Assembly: GCA_023388235.1 (NCBI GenBank)
Contig: JAEWGQ010000303.1
Location: 1-11,472 of the forward strand
Source: Actinomycetes bacterium
Lineage (GTDB): Bacteria; Actinomycetota; Actinomycetes; Actinomycetales; Cellulomonadaceae
Direction: 5' to 3'
Length of the DNA stretch: 11,472 bases
This document shows, piece after piece, positions 1 to 5,357 of this stretch. How positions within the stretch are numbered: the first letter of the stretch is position 1; each line of letters opens with the position of its first letter. The notes below the pieces were generated by a model that was given only the letters and a program-made list of their open reading frames with translations, made no database searches and was not told the DNA's origin. The position numbers and the translations under genes were made by a program.

Positions 1-299
1 CCCTCGCCCGGGCCGGCAGCGGCGGACCCGCTGACGCGGACCACCAGCTCGCCGCCCACGGGCCGCAGGGCAGCGGCGAGCACGGCGCGCCCGCGGCCGC
101 CGGCGACGACCTCGCGGCCCACCTCGGACAGCGCGGTCGCGAGGCGCACCTGGTCCTGCCGGTCCAGGCCGAGCAGCTCGCCGGCCTCGCGTCCGACCTG
201 GCGGAGCACGACGACGTCGCTCTCGGCGAGCACCTCGACGGTGAGCAGGTCGCGGACCCCCGCGGGTGGCACCCCGCCGGGTCCCTCCGCGGCCGTCAC
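1..299 (-). CDS. RsbT-like ATPase-fold protein, degenerate, N-terminal part only (runs off left edge)
   Basis: Only the first 99 codons are in the window. The visible protein aligns by eye with RsbT encoded two genes upstream: residues 21-90 follow its strand-helix pattern (LRQVGREAGELLGL, then LATALSEVGREVV). The fold is therefore that of an anti-sigma-factor type histidine-kinase-like ATPase. The Asn of the N box, which holds the Mg-ATP in this family, is Glu here (residue 63, SEVGREVV against SELARNTL in RsbT). The Asp expected just before the GPG of the G1 box is Ala (AAGPGE). ATP binding by this domain is thus doubtful. The GTG start at 299 overlaps the upstream stop by four bases. A second in-frame GTG at 272 has a GGAGGG about 10 bases ahead and could be the true start. 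What follows the domain cannot be seen; a larger sensor or phosphatase protein is possible. Confidence 0.75.
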   Translation of the reverse strand, partial: MTAAEGPGGVPPAGVRDLLTVEVLAESDVVVLRQVGREAGELLGLDRQDQVRLATALSEVGREVVAGGRGRAVLAAALRPVGGELVVRVSGSAAAGPGE

Positions 300-1309
300 G
301 CCGCCCCCGCGCGGGCGACCACGACGCTCGCGTCGTCCCGGCGCACGCCGAAGTCCCGCAGCAGCACGGTCGCGGTGACCAGGGGCGAGCGGCCCAGCAG
401 CCCCGGGTAGCGGTCCAGCGTCTGCCGCTCGGTCAGCCCGTCGCTGTGCATGACGACCAGCGCCCCGCGCGGCAGCGGGTACGCGGTCTCGCGGATCGTG
501 CGCGCCTGCCCCCCGACGATCCCCGGGTGGCTGATCATCGCCCGGCGGGCCGTCCCGTCCACCACCACCCCGGCGATGTTCCCGACGCCGGCGTAGCGGA
601 CCTGGTCGGCCTCGAGCCGGGCGACGGCGACCGCCGCCCCGCGCGTGCCGGACAGCGCGCGGTGCACCGTCGTCAGCAGCGGGACGGGTCCGGCGGCGGG
701 CGCGGCGCGGAAGGCGCGGACGGCCTCCCCGCTGGCCGCCGCCGCGAGCGGCCCGTGGCCCAGCCCGTCGGCGAGCAGGAGCGTGAGCACGCCCTCGTCC
801 TCGCGGATCGCGTACGCGTCCCCGCACACGTCCTGCCCGGTCATCGGGCGCGTCACGCCCACCGCCGCCGAGACGGGTGCGCCGCCCGGGTGCTCGGCGG
901 CGAAGCTCGCGACCACCACCGTGCCGAGACCGGGTCGCGTCCACGCGTCCCAGGACGACGCGAGCCGCGCCACCGCCCCGAGCCCGATGCCGAGCGTCCC
1001 GGCCGACGACGTGCCGTCCCGCAGCGCGGCGTCGAGGTCCTCGATCCCGGGCCCGGCGTCGACCGCGACCGCCTCGACGACCGGGCCCGCGGACCGGTGC
1101 CGCAGGCGCAGCAGCACCGACCCGGACCCGGCGTGCTTGACCTGGTTCGCGGCCAGCTCGGTGACCACGAGCGCGACCTCGCCGACGCGCTCCTCGCTCA
1201 TCCCGACGCGCGCGGCCAGGGCGGACGCGGCGCGGCGGACGGTCCCGGCGGCGCTCACGTGGTCCACCGGCAGCCAGGCGACGTCCTCGACGGTGCCGTC
1301 GGCGCTCAC
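296..1309 (-). CDS. RsbT/RsbW-like ATPase fused to SpoIIE/RsbX-like PP2C phosphatase
   Basis: This 337-residue protein has two domains. Residues about 10-137 form an HATPase_c anti-sigma type kinase domain with an intact N box (TELAANQVKHAG, Glu51 and Asn55), G1 box (DAGPGI, Asp84) and G2 box (GTLGIGLG, 104-111). Residues about 148-335 form a SpoIIE/PP2C-type Ser/Thr phosphatase domain with the expected metal-binding acids: CGD (Asp164), LADGLGHG (Asp181), HSDGLTERQ (Asp290) and RRDDAS (325-326). In Bacillus, RsbX is a stand-alone phosphatase that removes phosphate from the RsbR/RsbS scaffold; this protein probably does the same but carries its own kinase-like domain. It follows rsbT with a GTGA overlap, so the GTG at 1309 is preferred. 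A GTG at 1318 is in frame, and neither has a clear Shine-Dalgarno. I am sure of the domains; the reset role is inferred from the operon. Confidence 0.9.
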   Translation of the reverse strand: MSADGTVEDVAWLPVDHVSAAGTVRRAASALAARVGMSEERVGEVALVVTELAANQVKHAGSGSVLLRLRHRSAGPVVEAVAVDAGPGIEDLDAALRDGTSSAGTLGIGLGAVARLASSWDAWTRPGLGTVVVASFAAEHPGGAPVSAAVGVTRPMTGQDVCGDAYAIREDEGVLTLLLADGLGHGPLAAAASGEAVRAFRAAPAAGPVPLLTTVHRALSGTRGAAVAVARLEADQVRYAGVGNIAGVVVDGTARRAMISHPGIVGGQARTIRETAYPLPRGALVVMHSDGLTERQTLDRYPGLLGRSPLVTATVLLRDFGVRRDDASVVVARAGAA

Positions 1310-1722
1310 CGGGACCACGACGTGATGGTGACCCGCGTCCCGCGGCCCGGCGCGGTGTCGATCGCGAACTCCTCGACCAGCCGGCGGGCGCCCGACAGGC
1401 CGAGGCCCAGGCCGTTGCCGCTCGTCCAGCCGTCGGTCATGGCCTGGTCGAGGTCGGCGATGCCGGGGCCCTCGTCGCGGAACTCCACCCGGACGCCGGT
1501 GCGCCGCCCGCTGGTCTCGACGGACAGCAGCGCCTCGCCGCCCCCGCCGTAGATCAGCGTGTTGCGCGCGAGCTCCGAGGCGGCGGTCACGAGCTTGGTC
1601 TGGTCCACCAGCGACAGCCGCGCGCCCTGGGCGAGCGCCCGGACCGCCTGCCGCACCCGGACCACGTCGCCGTCCGTGGCGATCGCCAGCCGCTGGCCGG
1701 CGGCGGGTTCGGTGGTGGTCAC
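1306..1722 (-). CDS. rsbT: Stressosome switch kinase RsbT
   Basis: A 138-residue protein of the GHKL/HATPase_c fold, about the usual length of RsbT. It contains the N box SELARNTLIYG (Glu50, Asn54), the G1 box RDEGPGI (Asp83) and the G2 stretch SGNGLGLGLSGARRL (101-115), all intact. In the Bacillus system RsbT phosphorylates the STAS domains of RsbR and RsbS upon stress, leaves the complex and activates a partner such as the phosphatase RsbU. The gene order rsbR-rsbS-rsbT is the classic one. Its GTG start overlaps the rsbS stop by four bases (1719-1722), with GAGG about 10 bases upstream inside rsbS, so translation is probably coupled and stoichiometry held. The downstream partner is not visible in this window. 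Confidence 0.95.
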   Translation of the reverse strand: MTTTEPAAGQRLAIATDGDVVRVRQAVRALAQGARLSLVDQTKLVTAASELARNTLIYGGGGEALLSVETSGRRTGVRVEFRDEGPGIADLDQAMTDGWTSGNGLGLGLSGARRLVEEFAIDTAPGRGTRVTITSWSR

Positions 1723-2123
1723 GCGGTGCCGGCCTCGTCGAGGCCCAGCAGCAGGGCCTCGGGGGACGTGGCGTCCGCCGGCTCCAGCAGCCGCAGGCCC
1801 TTCTCCACGTCCAGCGCCGTGCGCACGCCGTCGAGCGACAGCCCGAGCTCGACCATCGTGATCGCCACGGCGGGCCGCATCCCGACCACGACGGTCGTCG
1901 CGTCCAGCACCCGGGAGATGCCCGCGATGGACGACAGCATCCGGCCGATGAAGCTGTCGACGATCTCCAGGCCGGAGATGTCGATGAGCACCCCCCGCGC
2001 GCCGGTCTGCGTGATCCGCTCGGCGAGGTCCTCCTGCAGCTGCAGGGCGGTCTGGTCCTGCAGGTCGACCTGGATCGACACCAGCAGCGTCGACCCGAGC
2101 TTGAGGATCGGGACGGCGTCCAT
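1719..2123 (-). CDS. rsbS: Stressosome scaffold protein RsbS (single STAS domain)
   Basis: A 134-residue protein that is almost entirely one STAS domain. It matches remembered Bacillus RsbS closely: an N-terminal PILKLGSTLLVSIQ strand, then LQDQTALQLQEDL, IDISGLEIVDSFIGRML, GMRPAVAITMVELGL and a final ALDVEKGLRLL. Ser57 in VDSFIG corresponds to the serine that RsbT phosphorylates (Ser59 in Bacillus). RsbS and RsbR build the stressosome core that holds RsbT inactive in unstressed cells. About 20 residues after the STAS domain form a low-conservation tail. The chosen ATG overlaps the rsbR stop by one base (TGATG). A GTG one codon upstream (2126) would give a GTGA overlap instead. Identification is firm; phosphorylation is inferred from the family. 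Confidence 0.95.
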   Translation of the reverse strand: MDAVPILKLGSTLLVSIQVDLQDQTALQLQEDLAERITQTGARGVLIDISGLEIVDSFIGRMLSSIAGISRVLDATTVVVGMRPAVAITMVELGLSLDGVRTALDVEKGLRLLEPADATSPEALLLGLDEAGTA

Positions 2124-2962
2124 CACGCCACCGGCGCCGCGACGGCCTTCGCGGACCCGTTGGCCCGCAGGGCCGCCACCAGCGCGTCGGCGAGCGTCGC
2201 CTTGGTGCTGATGTCGCCGAACTCGATGCCGAGCGCCACGATCGTCTGCGCGATCTGCGGGCGGATGCCGGAGATGGTGCACTCCGCGCCCATGAGGCGG
2301 GCGGCGACCACGGTCTTCAGCAGGTGCTGCGCGACCTGGGTGTCGACGGCCGGGACGCCGGTGATGTCGATGATCGCGTGCTCGGACCCGGTGTCGACCA
2401 GGGTCTGCAGCAGCTTCTCCATGACGACCTGGGTGCGCGCCGAGTCCAGCGTGCCGACCAGCGGCACGGCGACGACGCCCTCCCAGAGCTTCACCACGGG
2501 GGTCGACAGCTCGAGCAGCTGCTCCGCCTGCTCGGCGATGATGGCCTCCCGGGCGGCCGCGAACGACTCGAAGGTGAACAGCCCCAGGTCGTCGACGAGG
2601 CGCAGCAGCGCGGTGACGTCCGCGAGGTCCGCGGTCTGCGTCTCGCCCAGCGCGTACAGGCCGTCCTTGAGGCCGAACACCCCGACCGCCGTCTCCCGCG
2701 GCGTGAACCCGAGGCGGGCGCGACCGGCGGACAGCTCCGCGAGGAGCCCGCGCAGCTGGTCGAACGCCGGGTCGGTCAGGCGGGTGCCGCCCTGGCGCAG
2801 GCCCGCGGCGAGCGCGTCCAGGATGTCCGCCTGCTCCCGCTCGGCCTCCGCGCGGGTGGTCCGCCCGCGGAGCTCCGTGACGACCGCCTCGAGCCACGCG
2901 GCGGAGAGCTCCTCCCGCCGGCTCTCGAGGATCTGGACGAGGCGGGCGGGGTCTGCGGGCAT
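2123..2962 (-). CDS. rsbR: Stressosome sensor/co-antagonist RsbR (RsbRD-type N-domain plus STAS)
   Basis: A 279-residue protein. Residues 1 to about 140 are an all-helical sensor domain resembling the RsbRD-type N-terminus (LVQILESRREELSAAWLEAV near the start), not a globin-like domain that I can recognise. Residues about 150-265 form the STAS domain, with strong RsbR signatures: VAVPLVGTLDS, IIDITGVPAVDTQVA and SGIRPQIAQTIVALGIEF. The two regulatory phosphosites of Bacillus RsbRA (Thr171 and Thr205, 34 residues apart) fall on Ser174 and Thr208 here, also 34 apart. The protein should co-assemble with RsbS and receive the stress signal; which signal cannot be told. It is the first gene of the operon. 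The ATG at 2962 has GGAGA eight bases upstream, and a promoter candidate lies about 60 bases upstream. Confidence 0.93.
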   Translation of the reverse strand: MPADPARLVQILESRREELSAAWLEAVVTELRGRTTRAEAEREQADILDALAAGLRQGGTRLTDPAFDQLRGLLAELSAGRARLGFTPRETAVGVFGLKDGLYALGETQTADLADVTALLRLVDDLGLFTFESFAAAREAIIAEQAEQLLELSTPVVKLWEGVVAVPLVGTLDSARTQVVMEKLLQTLVDTGSEHAIIDITGVPAVDTQVAQHLLKTVVAARLMGAECTISGIRPQIAQTIVALGIEFGDISTKATLADALVAALRANGSAKAVAAPVA

Positions 2963-2970
2963 GCGGCGGT

Positions 2971-2975
2971 TCTCC
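2971..2975 (-). promoter_or_regulatory. Ribosome binding site of rsbR
   Basis: On the minus strand, GGAGA stands eight bases before the ATG at 2962. This is the best Shine-Dalgarno in the stressosome operon and supports the start choice over the open frame that continues upstream in another phase. Confidence 0.6.
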
Positions 2976-3022
2976 GTTCGGGGGGCGGCTGTGCACCTCC
3001 CTGGCGGGGGGTCGCGGGCGTG

Positions 3023-3028
3023 ATGCTA
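3023..3028 (-). promoter_or_regulatory. Candidate -10 element of the stressosome operon
   Basis: The minus strand reads GGGGTAGCATCAC, a small A/T-richer spot in a very GC-rich gap. TAGCAT fits the TAnnnT pattern of a housekeeping -10 box. The overlapping GGGTA also resembles the -10 of SigB/SigF-type stress sigma factors. No convincing -35 (TTGACA or GTTT) stands at the right distance, so the call is weak. It lies about 60 bases upstream of the rsbR start and after the hairpin that probably ends the tRNA transcript. Confidence 0.3.
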
Positions 3029-3084
3029 CCCCGCAGGTCAGCGGACCGCGCGGCGAGCCGCGCGCGGTACACCCCGGAACGACG

Positions 3085-3126
3085 GACGACCCCGGACCCT
3101 GCCGGTCGGCAGGGCCCGAGGTCGTC
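3085..3126 (-). terminator. Long hairpin downstream of tRNA-Pro, probable terminator
   Basis: Arms of 19 bases enclose a four-base loop. The inner stem is CCCTGCC/GGCAGGG and the outer stem is GACGACCTCGG/CCGGGGTCGTC. In minus-strand RNA all 19 positions pair, two of them as G-U wobbles. In plus-strand RNA the same two positions would be A-C mismatches, so the structure fits minus-strand transcripts best. It begins nine bases after the tRNA discriminator base. No U tract follows, as is common for actinobacterial terminators. A second, shorter GC hairpin (3047-3064, seven-base stem, four-base loop) stands just beyond it. Termination is inferred from position and stability. Confidence 0.65.
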
Positions 3127-3134
3127 TCGCTCGG

Positions 3135-3208
<74 letters not shown>

Positions 3209-3232
3209 ATGGCCCCCGCAGGAGCCTCCGCA

Positions 3233-3238
3233 ACTCTA
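3233..3238 (-). promoter_or_regulatory. Candidate -10 element for tRNA-Pro, overlapping the transporter stop codon
   Basis: The minus strand reads CATACGGTAGAGTTGCGG. TAGAGT fits TAnnnT, and its TAG is also the stop codon of the upstream transporter gene. It ends 24 bases before the mature tRNA, which would leave a leader of roughly 18 bases for RNase P removal. A clear -35 is lacking: a GGGACA lies about 20 bases upstream, which is too far. The tRNA may instead be read through from the transporter transcript. Confidence 0.3.
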
Positions 3239-4522
3239 CCGTATGCGGACGGTGCCGCTGTCCCCCGCCGGCAGGTGGGCGCGCCAGGCCGACGCGACCA
3301 CCACCAGGCACACCGTCGCGACCAGCGCGCCGCCGAGGAACATCTCGGGGTACGCCCAGCGGGTGGACAGCCAGGCGAGGACGGCGGGGATGAAGAACCC
3401 GAGGTACGCGACGGAGTAGTACACCGCGGTCAGGCCGGCGAGGTCGGCGGGGGTGGCGATGCGCTGCACCTCGGACAGCCCGGCGACGAGCGCCAGCCCG
3501 TACCCGGCGCCCAGCACCGCGGCCGCGACCAGCACGACCGGCAGCGCGAGGGTCCGCGACGCCCACGCCGCGAGCACCATGCCGACGACCAGCAGCGCCA
3601 GGGCCACGACCGACGCCCGCGCGCTGTGCCGGGTGTCGATGAGCCGCGCCACCGACTGCACCGCGAACCCCACGCCGAGCGTCACGACGGTCAGCAGGGC
3701 GGAGAACGCGATCGGCACGCCGCCGGCGTGCGCCCGCATCAGGCCGGGCAGCACCGCGTACGCGGACCCGACGGCGCCGAACACCCAGGGGGCGAGCGGC
3801 AGCACGACGCGCAGGAACCTCCGGTGCCCGACGGCCGGGACGCGCAGGTCGTCCGCGAGCCGCCCGCGCTCGGCCGCCGGGGTCGCCGGGTGCGTCTCGG
3901 GCACGCCGAGCACGACGAGCCCGGCGGCCACGGTCACGGCCGCGTGCAGCAGGTACGGCGTCCCGGTCCGCCACGGACCCCACTGCGCGAGCACGCCGGC
4001 CACGCCGGCGCCCAGCAGGAACCCGGCGGTCAGGGCGAGCGAGGCGCGCCGGGCACCGGAGCGCGGCTCCCCCGCGGCGGCGGACAGCTCGGCCACCCAG
4101 GTGGTGCCGACGGCCATGACGAGCCCGAGCGCGAGCCCCGACAGCACCCGCCCGACGGCCAGCGCCGGGACGGACGCCGGGCCGAGCGCGAGCACCAGCG
4201 ACCCGACGATGCCGAGCGGCGCGGCCGGCAGCAGCAGCGGCCGGCGCCCGAACCGGTCGGACAGCGGCCCGCCGACCAGCAGCGCGGGCACGATGCCGAG
4301 CACGTAGGCGCCGAGCAGGACGTTGACGGTGAGCGCCGAGAGGTGGCTGACCTCCCGGTACATCACGAGCAGCGGCGTGAACTCGTTGCCGCCCCACGCG
4401 ACGGCGCACATGAGGCCGGCGACGCCGAGCCAGGCACGCCGGGCCGGGACGGGGGCGACGGGCTCCTCGGCGACGGCGGCGCCCGGGCCGGCGGCGGTCG
4501 CGCGCAGGTCCGTGGCGGTCAC
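3236..4522 (-). CDS. MFS transporter of unknown substrate
   Basis: A 428-residue membrane protein of ordinary length for a 12-helix major facilitator. After a 28-residue cytoplasmic N-terminus, hydrophobic segments run from about 30 to 410, with a hydrophilic central loop near 208-236 (THPATPAAERGRLADDLR). The loop between helices 2 and 3 carries the MFS motif GGPLSDRFGRRPL (84-96). Helix 4 has the conserved arginine (GRVLSGLALG, Arg125). The family moves small solutes or drugs by proton coupling; nothing visible fixes the substrate. The GTG start at 4522 overlaps the regulator stop by four bases and has GGAGG seven bases ahead, so it is translated together with the GntR regulator, which most likely controls it. 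The C-terminus is short and unremarkable. Confidence 0.92.
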   Translation of the reverse strand: MTATDLRATAAGPGAAVAEEPVAPVPARRAWLGVAGLMCAVAWGGNEFTPLLVMYREVSHLSALTVNVLLGAYVLGIVPALLVGGPLSDRFGRRPLLLPAAPLGIVGSLVLALGPASVPALAVGRVLSGLALGLVMAVGTTWVAELSAAAGEPRSGARRASLALTAGFLLGAGVAGVLAQWGPWRTGTPYLLHAAVTVAAGLVVLGVPETHPATPAAERGRLADDLRVPAVGHRRFLRVVLPLAPWVFGAVGSAYAVLPGLMRAHAGGVPIAFSALLTVVTLGVGFAVQSVARLIDTRHSARASVVALALLVVGMVLAAWASRTLALPVVLVAAAVLGAGYGLALVAGLSEVQRIATPADLAGLTAVYYSVAYLGFFIPAVLAWLSTRWAYPEMFLGGALVATVCLVVVASAWRAHLPAGDSGTVRIR

Positions 4523-5256
4523 AGCGCGGCCTCCGGTGCTCCGTGCCGGACCGCGCCGCGCGGTGCCGCTCCGTACGGTGCCGCCCCGTACGGCGCCGCC
4601 CCGTACGGCGCCGCCCCGTGCAGGTGCGCGCCGTGCAGGTGCTCCCGCAGCCGCTCCCGGAACCCGGCGGCGTCCCCGGCCTCGACGGCGGCGACCAGCT
4701 CCTCGTGCCCCTCGACGAACCCGGGCGCCCGTTCGCCGCCGGCGCCGACGGACAGCGCGATCATCCGCTGCTGGCGCTCGCGCAGGGTGACGGAGAAGTC
4801 CGTGAGCAGCGCGTTCCCGCCGGCGGCGACGACGGCCAGGTGGAACGCGGCGTCGTGCGCGGCGTACGCGTCGAGGTCCCCGGCGGCGACGGCGGCGCGC
4901 TGCTGCTCCACCAGGGCCCGCAGCTCGGCGACCAGCCGGGCCCGCGCGGCGTCCGGCCCGGCGACGACGCGGTCGACGGCGTGCGACTCGAGCAGCAGCC
5001 GCGCGTCGACGACGGCCTCGGCCTCCCCCGGGGCGACCGGGACGACCAGGGCGCCGCGCTTGGGGAACAGCCGCAGCCAGCCCTCGGCCGCCAGCCGCAG
5101 GAACGCCTCGCGCACGGGCGTGCGGCTCAGGGCGAGCTCGGCCGCGACGTCGCCCTCGCTGACCATCGACCCGGCCGGCAGCCGGCCGGTGAGCAGCGCC
5201 TCCTTGACGTGGCGGTAGGCGGTCTCGGCGGCGGGCGGTGCGGCGACGGCTTGCAT
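4519..5256 (-). CDS. GntR-family regulator with FCD domain and pentapeptide-repeat tail
   Basis: A 245-residue protein. Residues 11-75 are a GntR winged helix-turn-helix with the family signature VSEGDVAAELALSRTPVREA and the wing FPKRGALVVPV. Residues about 79-207 are an all-helical FCD effector domain. Its metal/ligand-binding residues are visible: Asp135 and His139 (HDAAFH), His184 (EGHEEL) and His206 (REHL). The normal FCD protein would end here. Instead eight pentads of the form xxxGA follow (HLHGA twice, APYGA three times, APRGA, VRHGA, then PEAAL). It probably represses or activates its own operon and the coupled transporter in response to a small acid, as FCD regulators usually do; the ligand is unknown. 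The start is uncertain: the ATG at 5256 has no Shine-Dalgarno and may head a leaderless mRNA, and an in-frame ATG at 5286 would add ten residues. Confidence 0.9.
   Translation of the reverse strand: MQAVAAPPAAETAYRHVKEALLTGRLPAGSMVSEGDVAAELALSRTPVREAFLRLAAEGWLRLFPKRGALVVPVAPGEAEAVVDARLLLESHAVDRVVAGPDAARARLVAELRALVEQQRAAVAAGDLDAYAAHDAAFHLAVVAAGGNALLTDFSVTLRERQQRMIALSVGAGGERAPGFVEGHEELVAAVEAGDAAGFRERLREHLHGAHLHGAAPYGAAPYGAAPYGAAPRGAVRHGAPEAAL
4522..4641 (-). repeat. 15-bp tandem repeat coding the pentapeptide tail of the GntR regulator
   Basis: Eight 15-base units fill the end of the regulator gene exactly. The central four (4562-4621 on the plus strand) are nearly identical copies of GGCGCCGCCCCGTAC; the flanking units have decayed. 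Because the unit joins two palindromes (GGCGCC and GTAC), both strands can read as the pentapeptide GAAPY in one frame. The unit length is a multiple of three, so copy-number change keeps the frame. This looks like slippage-driven expansion starting from the HLHGA at the end of the FCD domain. Confidence 0.85.
4530..4534 (-). promoter_or_regulatory. Strong ribosome binding site for the MFS gene inside the regulator gene
   Basis: GGAGG on the minus strand stands seven bases before the GTG at 4522, within the last codons of the GntR gene. It confirms the overlapping GTG as the transporter start. Confidence 0.7.
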
Positions 5257-5262
5257 GGCTAC

Positions 5263-5280
5263 TACATGTATCTCAGCTGC
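5263..5280. promoter_or_regulatory. TACATGTA palindrome, candidate operator/promoter of the gntR-MFS unit
   Basis: An A/T-rich island stands just upstream of the regulator ATG (5256). It contains a perfect eight-base palindrome TACATGTA (5263-5270). On the minus strand GATACATGTAGTAGCC leads directly into ATG, so a -10-like element there would place the transcript start at or beside the ATG (leaderless). GntR regulators bind short palindromes near their own promoters, which makes this the likeliest autoregulatory site. No matching half-site pair or -35 box is obvious. Confidence 0.35.
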
Positions 5281-5325
5281 ATCCATGCCCGCGCGCCCGT
5301 CCAGCCGGTGGGACGGACGTGCCCA

Positions 5326-5344
5326 GTCCGGCCTCACCCCGGAC
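5326..5344 (-). terminator. Small hairpin after the der-linked membrane gene
   Basis: GTCCGG and CCGGAC form a six-base stem with a seven-base loop, starting 13 bases after the stop at 5358. A second six-base hairpin (CCGTCC/GGACGG, 5297-5316) follows. There is no U tract. Together they are the only candidates for ending the housekeeping transcript before the gntR promoter in this 101-base gap. Confidence 0.35.
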
Positions 5345-5357
5345 GCCGGCCCGGAGG

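Noticed and set aside
266..1552. Plus-strand open frame opposite the kinase-phosphatase fusion and rsbT
   Set aside because: Arg/Pro/His-rich shadow with no recognisable fold; the minus strand has all the catalytic motifs.
4522..4641. Short tandem repeats as a CRISPR array
   Set aside because: Units of 15 bases abut without spacers, keep a reading frame and code the tail of a real gene.
3209..5218. Plus-strand open frame of about 670 codons over the transporter and regulator
   Set aside because: Same reason: antisense to two well-supported genes, biased composition, no domain visible. The GAAPY repeat in it comes from the symmetric 15-bp unit of the real gene.
5297..5316. CCGTCC/GGACGG hairpin as a riboswitch or operator
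   Set aside because: A six-base stem in such GC-rich DNA is expected by chance, and no conserved riboswitch core is present. It is mentioned only as part of the possible terminator region.
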